64,000 nt of DNA, taken from the NCBI RefSeq assembly GCF_012927165.1, contig NZ_JABBGA010000002.1:310001-374000 (forward strand). The letters run 5' to 3'. The notes beneath the pieces are model-generated. The model did no database searches, had not been told where the DNA came from, and saw nothing but the letters and a program-made list of their open reading frames with translations. Numbering within the stretch: position 1 is the first letter of the stretch; each line of letters begins with the position of its first letter. The DNA comes from Zoogloea dura (GTDB lineage Bacteria > Pseudomonadota > Gammaproteobacteria > Burkholderiales > Rhodocyclaceae). This document shows, piece after piece, positions 1 to 8,051 of this stretch. A program made the translations under genes and the position numbers.

Positions 1-827
1 AGGCGGCTCACGACGGCGGCGTGGTGAAGCTCGGCGGCGAGGGCAGTGCCAGCCAGGTCTATGAAGATGCCCGCATGGTGGACGACTACATGCTGCTCCA
101 CCACGGAGAACCGCAATCCCAGATGCCGTGGCCCGGCGGCCCGCAGTGCGCCACCGCCTTTCCGCAGCGCTGTGCCGACTGGCTGATCGACGGCGCCCGC
201 AAGTTCGGCTCCGGCACCGCCCGCGCCCTGGATGTGGGTTGCGCGGTGGGCGGCGCCAGCTTCGAGCTGGCCCGCGGCTTCGACGAGGTGCTGGGCGTGG
301 ACCTCTCCCGCGCCTTCATCGACGCCGCCAATGTGCTCAGGAAGGATGGCAGCCGCGACTACTTCCGGCGTGACGAGGGCAATCTGGGCACCACCGTGAC
401 GGCCCGCATCGATCCGTCCATCGAACGCCAGCGGGTCAGCTTCCGCCAGGCCGACGCCTGTTCGCTGCCGGCCGAGCTGGTGGACCTGGACGCCGTGCTG
501 ATGGCCAACCTGCTATGCCGCCTGCCCAGCCCCAGGTCCCTGCTCGGCCGCCTCGGCGGCCCGCGGGGTCTGGTCAAGGTGGGGGGGCTGGTGGCCTTGT
601 TCTCACCCTATTCGTGGCTGGAGCAATTCACCCCGCAGGAGGCGTGGATCGGCGGCTTCGAGAAGGACGGCCAGCCGCTGCGCAGCGCCGACGCCCTGAA
701 GGCCTTCCTGAGGGACGAGGGCTTCGTGCTGCGGCGCGAGGAGGAGGTGCCACTGGTGATCCGCGAGCACGCCCGCAAGTACCAGTTCATCGTCACCCAC
801 GGCATGCTCTGGCAGCGGGAGCGCTGA
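1..827 (+). CDS. ovoA: Probable C-terminal part of OvoA: 4-mercaptohistidine N1-methyltransferase domain (5' end outside window)
   Basis: This SAM-dependent methyltransferase domain is predicted to methylate the imidazole N1 (pi) of 4/5-thiohistidine, the last step of ovothiol A synthesis. The SAM motif ALDVGCAVGGASFELA is visible, as are the family blocks VYEDARMVDDYMLLHHG, MANLLCRLP and SPYSWLEQFTP, which match the C-terminal domain of OvoA as I know it. The reading frame stays open to the first bases of the window and a GTG at 21 is only a possible internal start, so I infer that this is the 3' part of a fused OvoA (sulfoxide synthase plus methyltransferase) rather than a stand-alone enzyme. 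It ends 18 bases before the convergent protease gene. Confidence 0.8.
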   Translation, partial: AAHDGGVVKLGGEGSASQVYEDARMVDDYMLLHHGEPQSQMPWPGGPQCATAFPQRCADWLIDGARKFGSGTARALDVGCAVGGASFELARGFDEVLGVDLSRAFIDAANVLRKDGSRDYFRRDEGNLGTTVTARIDPSIERQRVSFRQADACSLPAELVDLDAVLMANLLCRLPSPRSLLGRLGGPRGLVKVGGLVALFSPYSWLEQFTPQEAWIGGFEKDGQPLRSADALKAFLRDEGFVLRREEEVPLVIREHARKYQFIVTHGMLWQRER

Positions 828-845
828 GCCAGCGCCAGGCCCGCC

Positions 846-3203
846 CTATTCGGGCAGGCTGGCCGCGCCGGCGACGCCGTTGGCCATGGCCTGGCGCCGC
901 AACTGGCGCGCCATGTCGGGCGCAGCCGCCAGCATGCGCTCGAACATACTCCTGGCCGCGGGCAGATCAGCCTGCATCAGCAAGGCCACCACCTCGAGGC
1001 CCAGTACCTGGGGCGCCTGGGGCAGGCGGCGGAAAAGCTGGGCCGTCTGCTCCCGGGTCTTCGCGGGCAGGCGCGCCACCAGGTAGGCCTGAGCCAGGAA
1101 GAGCCGCGCATCCATGGCCTCCGGCTCCAGGGAGATGGCCTTCTCCAGGGCCTGGATGGCACGCGCCAGGTTGCGGTTCTTCAACTGGGCCTCGCCGAGA
1201 TTGATCCACGGATTGGCCACGCCGGGCTCGAGGCGGACCGCGGTCTCGAGCGCCTGCACGCCTTCGGCCACACGCCCCAGCTTCACCAGCGCATAACCCT
1301 TGCTGCTCCACGTCACGCCGTTCGCCGGCTCGATCTCGAGGGCACGCTCCAGGTAGGCCAGGGCGCCATTCATGTCCCCACGCTGCCCGAGCACCTTGGC
1401 GGTGATCTGACACATGCGCAGGAAGCGCGGATCCTTCTCCTCCAGCGCCTTGAGCGTCTTCAGCGCAAGCTCCCCATGGCCGTTGCCCAGTTGGGCTTCG
1501 GCCCGGGTGGCCTGATCATCCAGCGGCAGGGGCCCCAGGCCGGCGGCCGTCTCATACGCAGACTCCGCATCCGCATAACGGCGCATGTCGGTCAGGACCC
1601 GGCCCAGGGCACGCCAGCCGTCGATCTGTGCGGGGAAGCTCTCGGACGCCAGGCGGGCATCCGCCAGCGCCTCCTCCAGGCGCTTCTGGCCACGCCGCAG
1701 TTCGGCCCGGTTGAAGAGCACCGCGAGGTTCGGACCATCGAGCGCCAGGGCACGCTCGAAAGCCCTCTCGGCCTCGGCGGATCGCTGCGTGCCGGCAAGC
1801 ACCATGCCGAGCCCGCCCCAGGCGGCCCCGAGCTCGGGCGCCTGCTCGACAGCCCTGCGCATGGCCTCCTCGGCGGCCTTGATACGCCCCTGCCGGAATT
1901 CCGTCATGCCCAGCAGGATCTGGGCAAGCGCGCCCTGCCGCCCCGCCCCCTCCCCCCTCTGGACCGACCGCGAGGCCTGGCCCAGGTCACCCGCCCTGAA
2001 ATGGTTCACCGTCAGGCGTCGCCGGACCTCGTCGGAGGCATCCCCAAGGCGTGCCGCCACGGCAAAGGCCCTGGCCGCCTCCGCCGGCCGCCCCTGGGCT
2101 TCCTCGATCAGGCCCAGTTGCCGCCACAGGGAAGAACTCGAGGGCGAACGCAGGATCGCCTCGCGGCTGAGCTTCCCGGCCTCCACCAGGCGGCCCGCCT
2201 GGCGCAGCCACTCCGCCCGGAAGAAGGGCACATTCGGATTGGCGGGAAAGCCGGCCTCGGCCTTGCCAAGGGCTTCCTCCGCCTCGGCCGTGCGCCCCTG
2301 CAGATGCAGGGCACGAGCCAGGGTTGCCCAGGCCCCCACATGGAAAGGATCCAGGCCGAGGGCCCGTCGCGCCGCCCCCTCTGCCTCTTGCGGACGGTTC
2401 GACATGAGCAGGGCGGTCGCCAGGCTGGCCGCCGCCTGGGCCGCAGTGGGCTGGGCAATGAGCCAGTTGCGCGCCAGGTTCTCCAGGGCGGTCCAGCGGG
2501 CGCCCTGCTCGGCCACCTCGGCTTCGGCCACCCAGGCCCGCTCCGGCGCTGGCGGCTCCGGGCGCTGCGGCGGCGCATCGCCCGACTCAAGGAGGCGCGC
2601 TACCGCCGCAGCGGGGATGGCCCGGCTGACGTTCTGCGCGGCCCCCATGATCGCCCGGCTGATCCCTACCAGGCGGCCTTCCAGGTCGAACAGGCCACCG
2701 CCGCTCGACCCGGGGGACTGGGCCGCCGTGTTGATCAGGTGAGGATAGGGCTGCTCGCGCTCCACTCCGGCGAGCAGGCCGGCGCTCACCGCCAGGCCGA
2801 AACCCAGGGGGTTGCCGACGGCATAGACCGGCAGGCCCACGGGCTGATCCGCCCCGCTGCGCAGCTTCACGGGCAGCGCCTTGAGCCCCGCAACGCGCAG
2901 CAGGCACAGATCGAGGGGCGCATTGCGGCGCACCCACTCGGCGTCGAAGGCCTGCTCGCCGGCCACGACACGGATGCGCCGGGCATCCTCGATCACGTGG
3001 CAGGCGGTCACCACCTGCTCGCGGCCGACCACCACCCCGCTGCCCTGCCCATCCTCCCGCCCTGCGGCATCCAGGGTCCGCACGGTGAGCACCGAAGGCG
3101 CCACCCGGGCAAACACCTGGCGTGCCTCGTCGGTCTCGTCGGCCAGCGCAAGCCGGACCGCAAGACCCAGCAGCACCCCGCACACCACGTCATGGCGCCT
3201 CAT
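846..3203 (-). CDS. Secreted trypsin-like serine protease with C-terminal TPR repeats
   Basis: A predicted exported protein of 785 residues: signal peptide at 1-21, a trypsin-like (S1C/DegP-type) domain at about 28-205, then a long array of tetratricopeptide repeats to the C terminus. The catalytic triad is complete: His69 in TACHV, Asp98 in LDLCLL and Ser167 in SPGSSGGG. The TPRs probably recruit protein partners or substrates in the periplasm. Its start overlaps the stop of the upstream paralogue by four bases (ATGA), so the two are translationally coupled. I see no PDZ domain, which separates it from DegP/DegQ. The physiological substrate is unknown. Confidence 0.8.
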   Translation of the reverse strand: MRRHDVVCGVLLGLAVRLALADETDEARQVFARVAPSVLTVRTLDAAGREDGQGSGVVVGREQVVTACHVIEDARRIRVVAGEQAFDAEWVRRNAPLDLCLLRVAGLKALPVKLRSGADQPVGLPVYAVGNPLGFGLAVSAGLLAGVEREQPYPHLINTAAQSPGSSGGGLFDLEGRLVGISRAIMGAAQNVSRAIPAAAVARLLESGDAPPQRPEPPAPERAWVAEAEVAEQGARWTALENLARNWLIAQPTAAQAAASLATALLMSNRPQEAEGAARRALGLDPFHVGAWATLARALHLQGRTAEAEEALGKAEAGFPANPNVPFFRAEWLRQAGRLVEAGKLSREAILRSPSSSSLWRQLGLIEEAQGRPAEAARAFAVAARLGDASDEVRRRLTVNHFRAGDLGQASRSVQRGEGAGRQGALAQILLGMTEFRQGRIKAAEEAMRRAVEQAPELGAAWGGLGMVLAGTQRSAEAERAFERALALDGPNLAVLFNRAELRRGQKRLEEALADARLASESFPAQIDGWRALGRVLTDMRRYADAESAYETAAGLGPLPLDDQATRAEAQLGNGHGELALKTLKALEEKDPRFLRMCQITAKVLGQRGDMNGALAYLERALEIEPANGVTWSSKGYALVKLGRVAEGVQALETAVRLEPGVANPWINLGEAQLKNRNLARAIQALEKAISLEPEAMDARLFLAQAYLVARLPAKTREQTAQLFRRLPQAPQVLGLEVVALLMQADLPAARSMFERMLAAAPDMARQLRRQAMANGVAGAASLPE

Positions 3204-5050
3204 TGCGCGGCCTCCTCGAAAGGCGCGATGACGCTGGCCCAGGCCTCCGCGGCGGCCGTGCCGTCGATGGCGCGCAGGCGCTCATAGGCCTCGATGGCGC
3301 TGGCACGCCGGTCAAGCGCCTGCAGGCTTTCGATCATCGCCCGCCACAGCCTGGGCTGCCGGGGATCGAGCTGCAAGGATCGCTCCATGGCCGCCAGCGC
3401 CTCCTCATGGCGATCCAGGACAGCCCGCGTAAAACCGACCTGCCGCCAGTTGGCGGCATCGCCCGGCGCCCGGGCCGCCAGCTCCTCAAACAGTACCAGG
3501 GCCTCGGCGGGTCGCCCGCCATCCTTCAGGGCAACCCCGAGTTGATAAGCAAAACCAGACTGCTCCGGATTGGCCCGGTGAGCCGCTTCAAGCGCTTCGA
3601 TCGCCTCCGGAAAGCGCTTCATGCCGTAGTACGCGGTGCCCATGCCGGACCAGCACCAGCCGGGCTGCCGGCTCTGCCGTGCCAGGGCCTCGCGGAAGGC
3701 ATTGACCGCCGCCTCCGGGCGCTTCAGGCTGGCCTCGATGATGCCGCGCCAATACCAGGCATCGGCACTCTCCTGCTCGGTGGCAGGCAGACGCTCCAGG
3801 GCCGCCAGCGCGGCAGCGGGCATCGAGGCGGCGAGATAGGCCTGGACCAGGGCCAGACGCAGGCTGCTGTCATCGGGCAGCAGGCTGGCCAGGCGCCGCT
3901 GGATAGCGATCCGGCTGGCGTGATCTCCTCTGGCCGCCGCCAGCTCCCCCAGGCTCCGGTAGGCGGGCATCAGCCACGGCTCCAGCTCGAGGGCCCGGCG
4001 CAGGGCCGCCTCCGCTTCATTCAGGCGGCCTTCAGCCTGCAGGATCAGCCCCAGCAAGTTATGGCCCTGGGCGAACTCCCGATGCCTGGCAAGCAGCTCG
4101 CGAACCACCTCCTCGGCCTCCTTGAAGCGCCCGAGGGCCGCCAGCTGCGCCCCCAGGATCAGACCCGACTGGGGCCGGTCGGGGTGGATGCGCCAGAGCG
4201 TGCGTGCCGCCTCGAGCCCCTTCTCGTGCTGCTTGAGCTGGCGCGCCGCCTCCGCCACGAAACCCCAGGCATCGGTGCTGTCGGGTTCCTCGCGAACCCA
4301 GCGGCCGGCCAGTTCATCCAGTTCGACCCAGCGCGCGTCGCGGACCAGGGCACTGGCCGCATCGAAGCGCCGGAGCTGGTCGGCTGCGGCCGCCGCACGG
4401 GCCTCTATCTCCCCCACCACGGCCACCACCCGGGCGAAATTGACGTTCTGACCATCCCGCCGGCGATAGTCGATGATGCCGACCAGCGCGCCCTCCGCAT
4501 CCACCAGCGCGCCGCCCTGGGATCCCGGCGAGATGGGCGCGGAAAACTGGATGTAGGCGCCATCCGGGTAGTGCCTGACCCCCGACACCACCCCTTCGGA
4601 AATCCCGACCCCCATGCCAAGCGCGTTTGATACCGCGAACACCCGGCTGCCGGGCGGCGGAGCTGCGGCCTGCACCAGCCCCGGAGTGACGAGCCCTTCA
4701 ACCTCGAGCAGGCACAGATTGCGGCCACGGTCACGGGCGGTGACGATTGCCGGACGACGCGCTGCAGCCACCTCGGTGCGCAGCGCGGCAGCCCCGTCGA
4801 GGGAGTCACAGACGGTGACGAAGCGCCCGGCCCCCAACGCGGTGGCCGACAGGCTGAGGCCAACACGGCCCTCGGCATCCAGGGTTTCCACCACCGCCAC
4901 CGCGGGCGCCACCCGGGAATGGATCTGCGCCGCAGTCAGGGCTGTCGCTGCCGGCGCCAGCACGGCCAGGACGGAAGCGGACAGAACGCGCAGCAGGGAG
5001 GAGGGTTCAAAGCGGCGGCAAGAACCTTGCCGGGAAGTGAGGAGGATCAT
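3200..5050 (-). CDS. Trypsin-fold/TPR paralogue with all three catalytic positions replaced (pseudoprotease)
   Basis: Paralogue of the following gene with the same plan: N-terminal signal anchor, trypsin-like domain at about 45-225, then TPR repeats, 616 residues from the chosen ATG. Aligned with the neighbour, the catalytic His is Asp82 (VCDSL versus ACHVI), the Asp is Asn111 (RNLCLL versus LDLCLL) and the nucleophile is Gln178 (SPGSQGG versus SPGSSGG). The fold is kept but proteolysis by the usual mechanism is not expected. A longer frame opens at a GTG at 5152, but the signal sequence directly follows the ATG at 5050 and a promoter-like sequence lies inside the longer version, so I prefer the shorter start. 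The role is probably scaffold or regulator of the active partner (inference). Confidence 0.75.
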   Translation of the reverse strand: MILLTSRQGSCRRFEPSSLLRVLSASVLAVLAPAATALTAAQIHSRVAPAVAVVETLDAEGRVGLSLSATALGAGRFVTVCDSLDGAAALRTEVAAARRPAIVTARDRGRNLCLLEVEGLVTPGLVQAAAPPPGSRVFAVSNALGMGVGISEGVVSGVRHYPDGAYIQFSAPISPGSQGGALVDAEGALVGIIDYRRRDGQNVNFARVVAVVGEIEARAAAAADQLRRFDAASALVRDARWVELDELAGRWVREEPDSTDAWGFVAEAARQLKQHEKGLEAARTLWRIHPDRPQSGLILGAQLAALGRFKEAEEVVRELLARHREFAQGHNLLGLILQAEGRLNEAEAALRRALELEPWLMPAYRSLGELAAARGDHASRIAIQRRLASLLPDDSSLRLALVQAYLAASMPAAALAALERLPATEQESADAWYWRGIIEASLKRPEAAVNAFREALARQSRQPGWCWSGMGTAYYGMKRFPEAIEALEAAHRANPEQSGFAYQLGVALKDGGRPAEALVLFEELAARAPGDAANWRQVGFTRAVLDRHEEALAAMERSLQLDPRQPRLWRAMIESLQALDRRASAIEAYERLRAIDGTAAAEAWASVIAPFEEAAQ

Positions 5051-5095
5051 GGTTGGCGGAGGTGGGCCCGCCCGTGACCCGCCTCGAAGTGACGA

Positions 5096-5125
5096 TTTAT
5101 CACATTCTAACGTCATCTCCCTCAA
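5096..5125 (-). promoter_or_regulatory. Putative sigma70 promoter of the protease pair
   Basis: On the minus strand TTGAGG (5120-5125) is separated by 18 bases from GATAAA (5096-5101), which is preceded by an extended TG. Transcription would start near 5089, about 40 bases before the preferred ATG at 5050. This is pattern matching only. Confidence 0.4.
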
Positions 5126-5155
5126 GGCCGCGGACCACGGGTATTTCTCCACCCC

Positions 5156-6076
5156 TCAACCGTGATCTTCGCCACCGCCGCCCAGACAAGGCCCCGCCTG
5201 CTGCAGCGCCGCGCGCAGCCACTCCACGAAAGCCCTCACCCGCGCCGGCTGCAGGCGGGCGTGGGGATAGACCACACTGATCGGCCGCGGCGGGGCCTCG
5301 AAGTCCTCGAGCACCACCTGCAGGCGGCCGTCCGCCAGGTGACGGGCCACCTGGTAGGAGATGAACATGCCAAAGCCCAGGCCCGCCGCACAGGCGTCGA
5401 CCGCGGGCGCCACGTGGTTGAACTCCAGGTTGCCGCTCACCGGCAGGGTGTAGCTGCGCCCCTTTTCCTCGAAACCCCACCACGGCCCCGCGCCCGTGGA
5501 AAAGCCGATGCAGTTGGCCTTGAGCAAGTCCCGCGGGTGGGCAGGCAGGCCCTGCCGGGCCAGGTAGGCCGGGCTGGCCACCACCATGCGGCGCACCGTG
5601 CCCACCCGGTGGGCGATCAGCGACGAGTCCTCAAGGTGGCCGATGCGCACCCCCACATCGATCCCCTCCTCCAGCAGGTTGGTGACCCGGTCGAACAGCA
5701 GCAGGCGGCAGCGCACCCCCGGGTGATGCTGCACAAAGGCCGTCACGGCAGGTGCCACGTACATCTGGCCGAACAGCACCGGCGCCGTCAGGGTGAGCTG
5801 GCCCGACAGGTCGCCGGCCTCATCGCGCAGAGCCGACTCCGCCTCGTCGAGCGCGGCCAGCAGGTTGCGGCAGCTGTCCAGGTAGTGACGGCCCTCGTCG
5901 GTCAGGGCGATACGCCGCGTCGTGCGGTTGAACAGGCGCACCCCCAGTTCGGCTTCCAGTGCCGCCAGGCTGCGCACCACCGCCGGCAGCGAAGCCCCGC
6001 TGCTGCGGGCCGCCGCGCTCAGGCTGCCAGCCTCGGCGATCTGCACGAAGGTCGCCATGGCCTTGAGTTTGTCCAT
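5156..6076 (-). CDS. LysR-family transcriptional regulator
   Basis: A 306-residue LysR-type regulator. An N-terminal winged helix-turn-helix (FVQIAEAGSLSAAARSSGAS, about 8-27) is followed by the usual recognition-helix region with LGVRLFNRTTRRIALTDEG and a periplasmic-binding-protein-like effector domain from about 90. The start at 6076 is set by GGAG eight bases upstream and by the family's typical MDKL..M beginning; the frame continues upstream without homology. It is divergent from a glutathione S-transferase gene, the classic arrangement in which a LysR protein controls its neighbour. The effector is unknown. It resembles the large AaeR/DsdC-independent subgroup often found beside GST or quinone oxidoreductase genes. 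Confidence 0.88.
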   Translation of the reverse strand: MDKLKAMATFVQIAEAGSLSAAARSSGASLPAVVRSLAALEAELGVRLFNRTTRRIALTDEGRHYLDSCRNLLAALDEAESALRDEAGDLSGQLTLTAPVLFGQMYVAPAVTAFVQHHPGVRCRLLLFDRVTNLLEEGIDVGVRIGHLEDSSLIAHRVGTVRRMVVASPAYLARQGLPAHPRDLLKANCIGFSTGAGPWWGFEEKGRSYTLPVSGNLEFNHVAPAVDACAAGLGFGMFISYQVARHLADGRLQVVLEDFEAPPRPISVVYPHARLQPARVRAFVEWLRAALQQAGPCLGGGGEDHG

Positions 6077-6099
6077 GGGAATTACTCCATTTATCGAAG

Positions 6100-6161
6100 C
6101 AGTGAAATACACACGACGGCATTTATCCGCCATCTGCATTAAAGCACACTGCTGTTCACTG
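6100..6161. promoter_or_regulatory. Divergent regulatory region between LysR gene and GST with spaced inverted repeat
   Basis: CAGTGAA (6100-6106) and its exact reverse complement TTCACTG (6155-6161) flank the centre of the LysR-GST intergenic region. Such a spacing could place LysR dimers at separate recognition and activation sites, but no canonical T-N11-A site stands out, so the assignment is tentative. Confidence 0.3.
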
Positions 6162-6185
6162 ATTCCCCCACCCCAGAGGTCCGCC

Positions 6186-6821
6186 ATGAAGCATCCCGCC
6201 CAGCCCATCAAGCTCCACCGCTTCACCCTGTCCGGCCACAGCCACCGGGCCGAACTCTTCCTGTCCCTTCTCGGCCTGCCGGTCGAGGCGCTGGACGTGG
6301 ATCTCCTCGGCGGCCAGCAGAAGAGCCCTGCCTACCTGGCCATGAACGCCTTCGGCCAGGTGCCGGTGATCCAGGACGGCGACGTAACGGTGGCCGACTC
6401 CAACGCCATCCTGGTGTACCTCGCCCGCCGCTACGGCGCCGCCCACTGGCTGCCGGACGACCCGGCCGGTGCCGCCCAGGTCCAGCGCTGGCTGTCGGTG
6501 GCCGCCGGGCAGGTAGCCTACGGCCCCTGCGCCGCACGCCTGATCACGGTGTTCAAGATGAACTTCAACGCCGACGAGGTGATCGCCCGTGCCCATACCC
6601 TGTTCGACATCATGGAAAAGGAGCTGGCCGGTCGCCCCTGGCTGGTCGCCGGCGAAGCCCCGACCATCGCCGACGTGGCCAACTACACCTACATCGCCCA
6701 TGCGCCCGAGGGCAATGTGTCGCTGCAGCCCTACCCGGCCATCCGCGCCTGGCTGGCCCGAGTCGAAGCCCTGCCAGGCTTCTTCCCGATGCCGAAGACC
6801 GCCATCGGCCTGGCCGCCTGA
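6186..6821 (+). CDS. Glutathione S-transferase family protein
   Basis: A 211-residue cytosolic GST. The thioredoxin-like N-terminal domain (about 8-82) begins with KLHRFTLSGHSHRAELFLSL and contains the conserved cis-proline stretch FGQVPVIQDGDVTVADSNAI; the all-helical C-terminal domain contains the N-capping segment EAPTIADVANYTY. It probably conjugates glutathione to an electrophile or reduces a small substrate. The ATG at 6186 is preceded by AGAGG; the frame is open further upstream but that part is intergenic and overlaps the LysR start region. It is followed after five bases by a flavin-binding protein gene and is probably controlled by the divergent LysR regulator. Confidence 0.88.
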   Translation: MKHPAQPIKLHRFTLSGHSHRAELFLSLLGLPVEALDVDLLGGQQKSPAYLAMNAFGQVPVIQDGDVTVADSNAILVYLARRYGAAHWLPDDPAGAAQVQRWLSVAAGQVAYGPCAARLITVFKMNFNADEVIARAHTLFDIMEKELAGRPWLVAGEAPTIADVANYTYIAHAPEGNVSLQPYPAIRAWLARVEALPGFFPMPKTAIGLAA

Positions 6822-6826
6822 AGATC

Positions 6827-7702
6827 ATGGCTGCCGTCTTCCACGCTGGAGAAACCCGCCTGCAGGCCGTGGCCGGCAGCCGGGACCGGCTCGCCGAGGT
6901 AGGCCCCCGGGTGATCCGCAAGGAAATGCCGGAACAGCACCGGGATTTCTTTGCCGGCCTGCCCTTCATCGTGGCAGCCGGCGTGGAGGCGGACGGCCAG
7001 CCTCGCGCCACCCTGCTGGCCGGCCCGCCGGGCTTCATCTCGGCACCGGACGGCAGCCAGCTGTGCATTGCCGCCACGCCGGAGCCGGGAGCCCCCTTGG
7101 CCGACCTGCTGGTGCCCGGCGCACGGATCGGCCTGCTCGGCATCGAAGCGCACACCCGGCGCCGCAACCGGGCCAACGGCCGGGTCCTGGCCGGCCCGGC
7201 CGGCAACTTGGTGGTGGCCATCGAGCAGAGCTTCGGCAACTGCCCGAAATACATCCAGCCGCGCCTCGCCGTGTTCGACCCCGCCCCCCGCCAGGTGCAG
7301 CCGGCCCACCTGCACGACAGCCTGAGCGAGGCAGAGCGCGGCTGGATCCAGGCCGTCGACACCTTCTTCATCGCCAGCGCCCATCCATCGGATGACGGCG
7401 ATCCAGCCCACGGCGTGGATGTGTCCCACCGCGGCGGGCCGCCGGGCTTCATCCGCGTGGAGGGCGATGCGCTGCTGATCGATGACTTCGCCGGCAACAA
7501 CTACTTCAACACCCTGGGCAACCTGCTGCTCAACCCACAGGCGGCCCTGCTCTTCCCGGACTTTGCCGGAGGCGGCCTGCTGTCCCTGGCGGTCCGGGCG
7601 GAGATCCTGCCCGGACCGCCCCGTCAGTTGCGCCTGCGGGTGCACCAGGTGCGCCATCAGGCGGCCGCCCTGGCCCTGCGCTGGCTGGCGCCGGAGGGCT
7701 GA
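6827..7702 (+). CDS. Pyridoxamine 5'-phosphate oxidase-like FMN-binding protein
   Basis: A 291-residue protein of the split-barrel flavin family. Features are RDFFAGLPFIVAAGVEADGQPRATLLAGPPGF near the N terminus, a central ANGRV..AGNLVVAIEQSFGNCPKYIQPR block and a second barrel-like half with SHRGGPPGFI and DFAGNNYFNTLGNLLLNPQAALLF, the usual FMN-site sequences of this family. It lies five bases after the GST gene and is probably co-transcribed with it, so a role in detoxification or quinone/flavin redox chemistry is more likely than vitamin B6 synthesis. The substrate cannot be named. Confidence 0.75.
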   Translation: MAAVFHAGETRLQAVAGSRDRLAEVGPRVIRKEMPEQHRDFFAGLPFIVAAGVEADGQPRATLLAGPPGFISAPDGSQLCIAATPEPGAPLADLLVPGARIGLLGIEAHTRRRNRANGRVLAGPAGNLVVAIEQSFGNCPKYIQPRLAVFDPAPRQVQPAHLHDSLSEAERGWIQAVDTFFIASAHPSDDGDPAHGVDVSHRGGPPGFIRVEGDALLIDDFAGNNYFNTLGNLLLNPQAALLFPDFAGGGLLSLAVRAEILPGPPRQLRLRVHQVRHQAAALALRWLAPEG

Positions 7703-7710
7703 GCGCGGCC

Positions 7711-7727
7711 CCTGCCCCCGGGGCAGG
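7711..7727. terminator. Short GC hairpin between convergent genes
   Basis: CCTGCCC and GGGCAGG form a compact inverted repeat between the stops of the flavin-protein gene and the small minus-strand ORF. There is no T-tract on either side, so it may only be a weak or factor-assisted terminator. Confidence 0.3.
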
Positions 7728-7731
7728 AGGA

Positions 7732-7878
7732 TCAGGGCCCGCCGGCGATCCAGCGGGCCACATCGCTGAGGAAGAGCGCGGCGCCGCTGCCCGTCAGCAG
7801 CGCCCCCAGGATGAAGCGCAAGGCGTGTTTGGCAACCCGGACCCGGGCTTCCTTGGGGGCGATCTGGAGCGTGCTCAT
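7732..7878 (-). CDS. Small 48-residue protein with one predicted membrane segment
   Basis: A short gene encoding 48 residues. The N terminus is basic and polar (MSTLQIAPKEARVRVAKHAL), followed by a hydrophobic stretch RFILGALLTGSGAALFL that could form one membrane helix, then SDVARWIAGGP. The ATG at 7878 has an excellent Shine-Dalgarno AAGGAG six bases upstream and the frame is uninterrupted, which is the main support. It is divergent from alkB with a shared intergenic region. I do not recognise the family; a single-pass membrane peptide is the simplest description. Confidence 0.6.
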   Translation of the reverse strand: MSTLQIAPKEARVRVAKHALRFILGALLTGSGAALFLSDVARWIAGGP

Positions 7879-7970
7879 GTCGGTCTCCTTCAAAGGGCGG
7901 GATCTGCCCTTGCAGTGTCGGCCGGCCCCCCAGGGAGGTCCAATTGCATGTGGCTCTGCAAACCATTGCG

Positions 7971-7989
7971 GCAGGCCATGATGGCCTGC
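7971..7989. promoter_or_regulatory. Perfect 19-base palindrome in the alkB upstream region
   Basis: GCAGGCCAT-G-ATGGCCTGC is a perfect inverted repeat with nine-base arms, between the small ORF and alkB. It could be an operator for either gene. It does not look like an Ada box. Confidence 0.35.
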
Positions 7990-8051
7990 AGAGGGTGCGC
8001 TCCGGCCCGGCTCAGGCTAGATTGTCGACATCACCTGACCTGCCGGCCGCG

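Noticed and set aside
1476-3287. Long plus-strand open frame opposite the protease genes
   Set aside because: Shadow frame of a GC-rich gene; the minus strand encodes a complete protease-TPR protein with a catalytic triad and signal peptide.
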